Shown here: in pieces, positions 1 to 5,191 of the stretch
Layout: the number at the start of each line of letters is the position of its first letter
Position numbering within the stretch: position 1 is the stretch's first letter
Source of the DNA: Methanosarcina sp.
GTDB taxonomy: Archaea > Halobacteriota > Methanosarcinia > Methanosarcinales > Methanosarcinaceae
Direction: 5' to 3'
Assembly (NCBI GenBank): GCA_017883485.1
Contig: JADGNM010000210.1
Location: 1-5,228 of the forward strand
Length of the DNA: 5,228 bases
Notes under the pieces: model-generated
Seen by the model: only the letters and a program-made list of their open reading frames with translations
The model's database searches: none
Told to the model about the DNA's origin: nothing
Translations under genes and position numbers: made by a program

Positions 1-1
1 T

Positions 2-79
2 GAGAATAAAAAGAAAATAAACTGGAAGTTTACGAAGAAGAATGCTGATGAGAAGATGTCCAAGTATTATGTTCCATAA
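2..79 (+). CDS. IS630-family transposase, C-terminal end (partial)
   Basis: The window opens inside a reading frame that ends at TAA (77-79). The 25 visible codons read ENKKKINWKF then TKKNADEKMS then KYYVP. The INWKFTKK-ADEKxSKYYV pattern matches my recollection of the C-terminus of IS630-type (Tc1/mariner-like DDE) transposases common in Methanosarcina. This enzyme class cuts and pastes its element into TA dinucleotides. The catalytic DDE residues and the start lie left of the window, so I cannot tell whether the gene is intact. The element's right terminal repeat should fall just after the stop, but without the left end I cannot define it. The family call rests on this short tail only, with no database check. 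Confidence 0.6.
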   Translation, partial: ENKKKINWKFTKKNADEKMSKYYVP

Positions 80-711
80 TTAAATTGTTGCGACACTAGC
101 TTCCGCTACCCGAGTTACTCTTCGGCAGCCCGCCATCCTTTTCGCTCATTGCGCTCGCTCAAGAGGACAAAATTTAAAAATTTGCAGCTTTTCTGGCAAC
201 AGTTCTGCAGTGATCTGTTCCTCCTGAGTTCTGTTTGGCAGTGTGGTGTCCTTTTTGCATCCTAAAGAGAACCTAATGAAAAGAATGAGTTAAAAAAGTG
301 CAGTTATTCACGAGTTATTATAATATAACATATTTGTTAAAAAATACAGGGAGTTAATTTGTCGTGCCCGATAGCTGGTTGATGTTTCACTAGAATGCAT
401 ATGTTCAAATGAACCCCTTTTCTAAACTTATTCTTTTAGAGAACCAACACTCACTCTGCTGGAAAATTGGATCCAGACACAAGTATGTGACCTTTACTGG
501 ATAAACATCAACTCATTAAAGAAACCAAGGGATAAAATCCACATGCTTTAGCGGATAGTTGTATAACAAAATCTGAGAAATAACGACCTGGAGCTGTATT
601 GGTTGAAGCAATAATAAAGTAAAATCATGTTTTGGGAAGAACTCATGTGGATGTTAGTTCAGTTATATTCCCCGAACTATTCCAATACGGTCTTTCAGAA
701 GTGTTATTTCT
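80..711. other. Gene-free region between transposase end and permease 3' end
   Basis: About 630 bases without a supportable gene. All frames are broken by frequent stops and the region is mostly AT-rich. The exception is a GC-rich patch at about 90-166 that contains CGCTC three times (143-147, 152-156, 156-160). It lies directly after the transposase stop and may include the end of the insertion sequence. A degenerate direct repeat (AGTTCTG followed by CAGTG) occurs within about 200-245. Between about 390 and 640 the minus strand reads in short open stretches that could be a decayed gene, but I recognise no family. I see no convincing stem-loop terminator for the operon ending at 712. The minus strand has a T-rich stretch at about 608-626 that could serve as an archaeal oligo-T termination signal, but this is weak. 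Confidence 0.6.
90..166. repeat. GC-rich patch with CGCTC repeats next to the IS end
   Basis: This stretch is clearly richer in G and C than the AT-rich DNA on both sides. It contains three copies of CGCTC within 18 bases (143-160), overlapping as GCGCTCGCTC. It has no open reading frame and does not fold as a tRNA. Its position immediately after the transposase stop suggests IS-terminal DNA or a dispersed intergenic repeat of the host. That is inference; only the composition and the short repeats are directly visible. Confidence 0.35.
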
Positions 712-1953
712 TCACTCATATCTCAAAGCATCCACAGGTTTCAGTTTTGAAGCCCTGTAAGCAGGGACTACTCCAGAGATCACACCAATAATCACAGCGA
801 GAGTAAGTCCTGAAACCATCAGGCTAGGAGAAAGCGATATGCTTGTCCCTCCTCCTCCTCTCATCATTGTCACACCGATCATTGGGAATAGAGCTGAAAG
901 AAGAGCTCCCAGAATGACTCCGAAGATGCCGCCAACAAAACCTACCATTGCAGAATTAAAGAGGAAAATCATAAGGATATCCCTATTTTTTGCCCCTATA
1001 GCCTTCATTGTCCCGATTTCCTTTGTCTTTTCAAGGACGGAGGTAAACATGGTGTTTGCAATTCCCACAGCCCCTACAATAAGCGACACCGCGGCAATGG
1101 CTCCCAAAAAGAGAGACATCGAAGAAATCATGCTGGTAACACTCTCAGCTCTCGACACTAAGGTAGTTACGGTGAAGTCCTGATCATCTTTTTTATTGAT
1201 GTGTCTGGAAATCATGAGTTTCTTTTCAATCTCCGTCCCCACTGTATCTACCACATCTACGCTCTGGGCTTTTACCTGGATGGAGTCATAGACGTCTTTT
1301 TTCGCATCTGTAATCACATTTACTGCTGCGTCTATCGGCATGTATATCTGCCTGTCTTCGCCTCCACCCTGTTCTTTCAAAATTCCGGCAACTCTCACAG
1401 ACTTTCCATTGATCGTTATAATCTGGTTAACTCCAATGTCTTTTTCATAAATCCCACTGGCAACTCCGTTCCCGATAACCGCAACATAATTATCTGCCGG
1501 TTCGAGTAGCCTCCCGGATCCTACTTCAAGAGAGTTCATGTACTTCCAGACCTGTGGGTCTACCCCTGTGGTTGAAAGGGTTGCACTTTCTCCATTGTAG
1601 CTTACGTTCTCTCTGCCGGAAATCTGGCCGGTAATATACATTATACCTTCTACACCTCGAAGGGCATCGATATCGTGATCTGTCAGATGGACATCAGTCG
1701 TTGTACCGCCACCGAAACGGGCGAATCCGGGCCCTTCCGACTGAGCTCTTGAGTACCCGGGAGTTATGGTTATACTTGATAGGTCCATGGAGGCAAGCCT
1801 GCTCTGCACCTGTGCCTGCATGGAATCCCCAAGGGAGACAATCCCGACTACTGCTCCAACTCCTATAACAATTCCAATAATAGTAAGCCAGCTCCTGAGT
1901 TTGCTGTGAAAAAGCATGTTCAGGGCCAATTTCAGGTAAGTTATGTTTCTAAT
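712..1953 (-). CDS. MacB/FtsX-type ABC transporter permease
   Basis: Membrane subunit of a MacB/LolCDE-type (type VII) ABC system, which couples cytoplasmic ATP hydrolysis to movement of an outer domain rather than passing substrate through a membrane channel. Counting from the TTG at 1929, residues 13-33 form a first membrane helix inside the hallmark LRSWLTIIGIVIGVGAVVGI. Residues about 34-270 form the extracytoplasmic MacB_PCD-like domain. Three more helices lie at about 271-295, 320-347 and 370-392. The FtsX-domain motif KTKEIGTMKAIGAKNRDI is at 301-318 and the typical ending PAYRASKLKPVDALRYE closes the protein. The frame is open upstream to a TGA, and the homologous-looking sequence RNITYLKLALNMLF begins before 1929. 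I therefore place the start at codon 1951-1953, an ATT eight bases after GGAGG (1962-1966), giving 413 residues. A conventional caller would choose TTG at 1929 (405 residues), which has no Shine-Dalgarno. It is the last gene of the operon. Family certain; start uncertain; substrate unknown. Confidence 0.93.
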   Translation of the reverse strand: MRNITYLKLALNMLFHSKLRSWLTIIGIVIGVGAVVGIVSLGDSMQAQVQSRLASMDLSSITITPGYSRAQSEGPGFARFGGGTTTDVHLTDHDIDALRGVEGIMYITGQISGRENVSYNGESATLSTTGVDPQVWKYMNSLEVGSGRLLEPADNYVAVIGNGVASGIYEKDIGVNQIITINGKSVRVAGILKEQGGGEDRQIYMPIDAAVNVITDAKKDVYDSIQVKAQSVDVVDTVGTEIEKKLMISRHINKKDDQDFTVTTLVSRAESVTSMISSMSLFLGAIAAVSLIVGAVGIANTMFTSVLEKTKEIGTMKAIGAKNRDILMIFLFNSAMVGFVGGIFGVILGALLSALFPMIGVTMMRGGGGTSISLSPSLMVSGLTLAVIIGVISGVVPAYRASKLKPVDALRYE

Positions 1954-1959
1954 TGAGCA

Positions 1960-1966
1960 CTCCTCC
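1960..1966 (-). promoter_or_regulatory. Shine-Dalgarno GGAGGAG of the permease gene
   Basis: The minus strand reads GGAGGAG here, a near-perfect match to the archaeal anti-Shine-Dalgarno. GGAGG ends eight bases before an in-frame ATT codon (1951-1953). It is 32 bases from the TTG at 1929, too far to serve it. A GTG directly abutting the site (1958-1960) is in another frame and reaches a stop after three codons. The site therefore indicates that translation should begin at or near 1953. Confidence 0.7.
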
Positions 1967-2013
1967 AGTTTCGCTATTTTTCAATGCTTCAACGTTCTTG
2001 AACTGGAGTCATT

Positions 2014-3357
2014 TTACGGATTTTTTGTGTTCGGCTTTTTTGCTCCCTGTTTTCGTTTGCGGTACAGGAAAATTCCTGCTCCTGCAATCACTATCAGTGC
2101 AACAATGTATGGCAGGCTTGAATTCAGACCGCTGCTTTTGTTACCACGCTGCCCTGAAAAGCTTCTAGAGCCAAATCCTGAAGCTGGGATTGCTACCTCT
2201 TTGTCAACTGTTAATCTGTCTCCTTTCGCATCCGTATACTCAATCCGAACTTTTAATGGATTTACATTCATTGAAGCTGAGGTTGCATTGTCTCCGGCAG
2301 CACCGGTTATTGCGGTATCGGGTGACGTTTCTGAATCTTGACCTGCAGCCTGTGGGCTCGTAACATTAAAAGAAGCGATCGTGTAATCTCCTTTCTGAAG
2401 ATTTCCCACAATGGTTGAAGAACTTCCCCCTACTCTGTAACCTCGCTGTTCCGGAATCGATACTTTTACCGCATATGCCATGTTGTTGCCCACGTTTGCA
2501 ACTGAAAGGGAAGTCTGTCCTTGACTACTCTCCGAATAGGACACATCAAAGTCAGTTGCCCCACCTACGAAAAGTCCTGCTGTGGTCTGTATGCTCTTTG
2601 TATTGGATTGATAGTCTTCAAAAGTAAGGTTCACATTAAGAGTATAAAGCCCCGGATCGGCGTTCACGTCTGCCATTACAGAGTAATCGACAGTTACGGA
2701 TTTATTGGGCTCAAGGTACTTGATGTACTTTGTATTGTCCGAGTATACCGGAAGAATCACACCTTTAGGATCTCTCCAGGAGACGATCATGTTTTTCAGA
2801 GGAGAGTTTCCTGTATTCGTTATCACGAACTCGAGCGGCTCTTCCTTTCCCAGATCAATACTTGCCTTGTTTATGGTCACAATCTGGGCGTATTCTTTAC
2901 CCCTGACCTCGATATGAATAGTTTTCGTAGTAGTAATTGTGTTTGATGAGGATTGGTCTGCTTTTGCAGTGGTGGTGATATCAAGATCATACGTGCCTTC
3001 AGCAGCGTTTGCATCTGTCATGAGTTTGAACTTAAGGACAGCGGCATCACTATTATCTTGCCGCGCATTAAGGTAGGGTATACTCTGTCCAAGGGCTTCT
3101 CCAGAAAGCTGGCTGAAAGGGTATTTAGGTGCGACTGTAACAGTAACATCTTTCAGGTCATTACTTCCTATATTTTGCACGCTGAGAGTAAGTTCAACCG
3201 GCTCTCCTGGGCGAGCAGCATCCGGGTTTTGATTAGTCAGGTTTACCTGCAGTGCTGAAGAATCTATCAAGCCGCTTGCACCAAAAGCTGTTCCGGCTCC
3301 CAGGCATATGAATACTGTAAATAGTGATAAGAGTGTTAGAAAAGAGAATTTATTCAT
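2014..3357 (-). CDS. Secreted, membrane-anchored CARDB / COG1361 S-layer-like protein
   Basis: A 447-residue surface protein, intact from ATG to stop. Residues 1-27 form a signal peptide: a lysine at position 3, a hydrophobic core, and a small-residue cleavage region at TAFGA. Three Ig-like (CARDB / alpha-galactosidase NEW3-like) repeats follow at about 35-152, 156-258 and 265-390. The first two show the family pattern of a loaded strand, then N-x-G (QNIGSNDLKDVTVTV; TNTGNSPLKNMIVSW), and the third has ANVGNNMAYAVKVSI. A Ser/Thr/Ala/Asp-rich low-complexity insert lies at about 335-362. A single membrane helix at about 415-432 is followed by RKRK, so the body faces outside with a short cytoplasmic tail. 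There are seven N-glycosylation sequons (N39, N218, N243, N331, N357, N406, N412). Such proteins are known as COG1361-type in methanogens. Lying between the ATPase and permease, with an ATGA overlap to the ATPase, it is probably the complex's external partner, perhaps filling the role of MacA; that role is inference. Confidence 0.9.
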   Translation of the reverse strand: MNKFSFLTLLSLFTVFICLGAGTAFGASGLIDSSALQVNLTNQNPDAARPGEPVELTLSVQNIGSNDLKDVTVTVAPKYPFSQLSGEALGQSIPYLNARQDNSDAAVLKFKLMTDANAAEGTYDLDITTTAKADQSSSNTITTTKTIHIEVRGKEYAQIVTINKASIDLGKEEPLEFVITNTGNSPLKNMIVSWRDPKGVILPVYSDNTKYIKYLEPNKSVTVDYSVMADVNADPGLYTLNVNLTFEDYQSNTKSIQTTAGLFVGGATDFDVSYSESSQGQTSLSVANVGNNMAYAVKVSIPEQRGYRVGGSSSTIVGNLQKGDYTIASFNVTSPQAAGQDSETSPDTAITGAAGDNATSASMNVNPLKVRIEYTDAKGDRLTVDKEVAIPASGFGSRSFSGQRGNKSSGLNSSLPYIVALIVIAGAGIFLYRKRKQGAKKPNTKNP

Positions 3358-4279
3358 TTATTTTCCTCCAATTCGTTTTTCTTGTGATTTTCAATTTTTT
3401 CTATCTCACCATCTTTGAGATACATAATCCTTGTTGCATGTTTTACGATTTCCAGGTCATGGGTAACAATGATGATCGTCTTGCCTTCCTTTGCATGCAA
3501 TTTATCCAGAAATTCAAGGATATAACCTCCAGTTTTACTATCAAGGTTTCCTGTGGCTCATCGGCCAGGATTATTGGCGGGTTTACAGCCAGCGAACGGG
3601 CTATTGCAACTCTTTGCCTCTGCCCGCCTGAGAGTTGAGAAGGCAGGTTTTGTTTTTTGTCCGACAGTCCAACTATTTCAAGTAAATAATCAGCCTTTTC
3701 TCGGGCTTTTCGCGCATCTTCTTCCTGGAACTCCATAGGCAGTAGCACATTTTCCTGGGTGTTCAGAGTGGGAATAAGATTGAAGCTCTGAAAGATGAAC
3801 CCTATCATCTGCCCCCGGATCCAGGCAAGCTCCGACTCTTGCAGCCCTGAGATGTCCTTTGAGTCAAGAAAGACTGTGCCTTTTGAGGGCATGTCAAGGC
3901 AGCCAATGAGGTTCATCAGCGTACTTTTGCCGCTTCCGCTAGGGCCAAGGACCACAAGGAACTCTCCTTCGTAAATCTCAAGGTTTATTCCTTTGAGGGC
4001 TGCAAAATCAACCTCTCCCATCTGGTAGATTTTCCAGACATCGGTCAACCTGATAAAGGGTTCTTCTCCGTTCTGAGAGACCCTTACTGCGCCAGAACTT
4101 TCAACTGGATTATTGACTGAATTAATGTACGGGTTATCTTTTGGATTCCCCCCAAAGTCATTTCCCTCGGAACCATTTCCATGTCCTTCGTAGAGATCTG
4201 TAGCTCTTTCGAGCGGATTCATAATTTTAGAAGGATTAAACTTAGTTTTAAAGGAATTTATAATTTCAGTAAGTGTCAT
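3354..4279 (-). pseudogene. ABC transporter ATP-binding protein (MacB/LolD type), frameshifted after Walker B
   Basis: Cytoplasmic ATPase of a MacB/LolD-type exporter. From ATG 4279, preceded by AGGGG as a modest ribosome site, an unusual Gly/Asn-rich extension of about 72 residues precedes the nucleotide-binding domain. Walker A GPSGSGKST is at 112-120, the Q-loop Q164 in FQSFNL, the signature LSGGQRQR at 216-223, and Walker B PPIILADE at 234-241. Directly after DEP the frame changes. The raw frame continues with 36 unrelated residues and stops at 3443 (278 residues). Adding one C to the CC at 3555-3556 restores TGNLDSKTGG (D-loop), IIIVTHDLE with H-loop His274, and the usual tail YLKDGEIEKIENHKK. 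It then ends at TGA 3354-3356, giving 308 residues and an ATGA overlap with the next gene. The raw product lacks the D-loop and H-loop and should not hydrolyse ATP normally. The clean downstream frame means the loss is recent or a sequencing error. It is the first gene of the operon; the substrate cannot be told. Confidence 0.9.
3365..3369 (-). promoter_or_regulatory. Shine-Dalgarno GGAGG of the surface-protein gene
   Basis: GGAGG on the minus strand, seven bases before the ATG at 3357. It lies inside the last codons of the ATPase's original frame, whose TGA (3354-3356) overlaps this ATG as ATGA. This arrangement suggests translational coupling of the two genes when the ATPase frame is intact. 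With the frameshift at about 3555, ribosomes reading the ATPase stop earlier, at 3443-3445, and coupling would be lost, although this strong site could still act alone. Confidence 0.75.
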
Positions 4280-4372
4280 AAATAACCCCTAAAAAGTGAG
4301 TTGTGTTATAGCTGAACCTTTCAAGAGGCAGCTTGATTTAAATCTTCTCTTTGCCCATAGTACTTATCATTC

Positions 4373-4386
4373 AAATAAAAGTTTCC
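4373..4386 (-). promoter_or_regulatory. Candidate proximal BRE/TATA promoter of the ABC operon
   Basis: The minus strand reads GGAAAC followed by TTTTATTT, resembling an archaeal purine-rich BRE joined to a TATA box. Transcription would begin about 25 bases downstream, near 4350, giving a leader of roughly 70 bases before the ATPase ATG at 4279. The match to the TATA consensus is only fair, and AT-rich DNA yields such matches by chance. It competes with the more distal candidate at 4468-4476. Confidence 0.3.
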
Positions 4387-4467
4387 TTGTATTGGGTGAA
4401 TGGTTTTTGCCATTTGGTTGAAGATTGTTAAACGATTTAAAATTGATAGTAAGTTCATAACTTATTT

Positions 4468-4476
4468 AATTTATAA
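4468..4476 (-). promoter_or_regulatory. Candidate distal TATA box of the ABC operon
   Basis: The minus strand reads TTATAAATT, a reasonable archaeal TATA box. Initiation would fall near 4445, giving a leader of about 165 bases; long leaders are common in Methanosarcina. The phased GACC/GGTC array starts 20 bases upstream of it, a spacing typical for an activator site, which favours this candidate. No transcript evidence is available. Confidence 0.3.
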
Positions 4477-4495
4477 TCACTGCTACGATATGTAT

Positions 4496-4542
4496 GACCT
4501 AATTAGACCTGAAAATATGGTCCAATTAGGTCTGATGTGGTC
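4496..4542. promoter_or_regulatory. Phased GACC/GGTC array with 14-bp inverted repeat, candidate operator
   Basis: Two 14-base arms, 4496-4509 and 4519-4532, are inverted repeats with 13 of 14 positions matching (GACCTAATTAGACC against GGTCCAATTAGGTC) around a 9-base spacer. Within this, GACC occurs at 4496 and 4506, and GGTC at 4519, 4529 and 4539. The spacing inside each group is exactly 10 bases, one helical turn. The array is therefore better explained as a row of protein half-sites on one DNA face than as a chance hairpin. It lies upstream of the operon's candidate TATA boxes. No regulator gene is in the window, so the binding protein is unknown. Confidence 0.5.
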
Positions 4543-4615
4543 CGAAATGTTTATGAAGCTAAGGCATCTGCTATATGCATAATGCATCATTTTTATGGAG
4601 TTTAATCTCTTTCTT

Positions 4616-4783
4616 TGACTGCTTCACTCTTCTTCTTCAATGTGAACGTTTGTTTATTGGTGGCGATGTTCATGCTCCGGTTGTTACCTTTACATATGAT
4701 ACACCGGATACATCATATGCAGCTTTAGGACGTCATGTGGGGACATCTGATCGCCAACTGCTCAAGAAGGATTGAAGCAGTCA
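4616..4783. mobile_element. Small inverted-repeat-bounded segment, MITE-like or IS remnant
   Basis: TGACTGCTTCA at 4616-4626 recurs as its exact reverse complement at 4773-4783. The match continues imperfectly inward (about 17 of 20 with one gap: CTCTTCTT against ATCCTTCTT), enclosing 168 bp. A perfect 8-base inverted repeat, CATATGAT at 4693-4700 and ATCATATG at 4712-4719, lies near the centre. The segment has no transposase. A 66-codon open frame ends inside the right arm but resembles nothing I know. I find no clear target-site duplication, so this could be a non-autonomous element, an internally deleted IS, or a chance pair of repeats. Confidence 0.35.
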
Positions 4784-4975
4784 TCCCTAATTGGCTTTTA
4801 ATAATAAAAGAATACTTAGCTAAAAAAAGGAAAATATAGAATCAATTTAGTAATGAAGCTTTTCTCAGCAATATTTATTTATTTTATTCTTTAATTGCTT
4901 TCTAAAATTGAATTTGGATTCCGATAAAGTATTATTTTTTTTGTTAAAAAGAGCTGCAAACTTTTTCTCTCAAGG

Positions 4976-5005
4976 CCGGAAGAATTGGGCTACCCCGTTT
5001 TCCGG
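4976..5005. other. 30-base stem-loop
   Basis: CCGGAAGA (4976-4983) pairs with TTTTCCGG (4998-5005), with one G-T pair. A second stem, GGG with CCC (4987-4989 and 4993-4995), closes a CTA loop. It is a local GC-rich hairpin in AT-rich DNA, not followed on either strand by an adjoining strong T-run. It could be the 3' end of an unseen transcript, a structured RNA element or a dispersed repeat. Confidence 0.4.
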
Positions 5006-5142
5006 ATTATTTAGCTCGATGCCATGTTTTTTTTAATAATCCTGCCCGCTTTTGTCATCTTTGAGATAACTGGCAAAATACAGATAAAAAAAGTTGATAT
5101 AGATTTAAACTCAATATTTAAGCATTGTTTTAAAATCAAATT

Positions 5143-5191
5143 GCGGGCGGCCACCCCAACCTAAAGGATGGGGTATGCAAGGGCCGCCCGC
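5143..5191. repeat. Long nested GC-rich hairpin, IS200/IS605-end-like
   Basis: A perfect 10-bp outer stem, GCGGGCGGCC (5143-5152) with GGCCGCCCGC (5182-5191), encloses a second stem. The inner stem is ACCCCA (5153-5158) with TGGGGT (5169-5174), then an A-A mismatch, then CC with GG around a TAAA loop. The only asymmetry is a 7-base bulge, ATGCAAG (5175-5181). Eighteen base pairs in 49 bases within AT-rich DNA is far from chance. The inner part resembles the subterminal hairpins of IS200/IS605 (tnpB-type) elements known in Methanosarcina, but no tnpA or tnpB is visible in the 37 bases to its right. It may instead be a 3' structure of a gene beyond the edge. Confidence 0.5.

Noticed and set aside
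656..678. AGTTC/GAACT inverted repeat just after the permease stop, as a terminator
   Set aside because: The stem is only five base pairs with a 13-base loop and no adjoining T-run on the minus strand; chance occurrence is likely.
1927..1929. TTG as the permease start
   Set aside because: It is 32 bases from the strong Shine-Dalgarno, has none of its own, and the conserved-looking sequence continues eight codons upstream to ATT 1951-1953.
839..3638. Several plus-strand open frames of 61-141 codons opposite the three operon genes
   Set aside because: They lie antisense to genes with clear family motifs, have low-complexity or unrecognisable products and no ribosome sites; they are shadows of the minus-strand coding.
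4400..4582. 60-codon plus-strand open frame
   Set aside because: It has no Shine-Dalgarno or recognisable domain, and it runs through the inverted GACC/GGTC array and the operon's candidate TATA box, so a regulatory reading fits better.
4575..4775. 66-codon plus-strand open frame
   Set aside because: It has no ribosome site, its start lies outside and its stop inside the inverted-repeat-bounded segment, and no family is recognised. It may be a fragment of IS coding sequence, but that cannot be supported.
4764..4783. AAGGATTGAAGC resembling the end of archaeal CRISPR repeats
   Set aside because: There is only one copy, with no second repeat or spacer-like spacing nearby; it is better explained as the right arm of the TGACTGCTTCA inverted pair.
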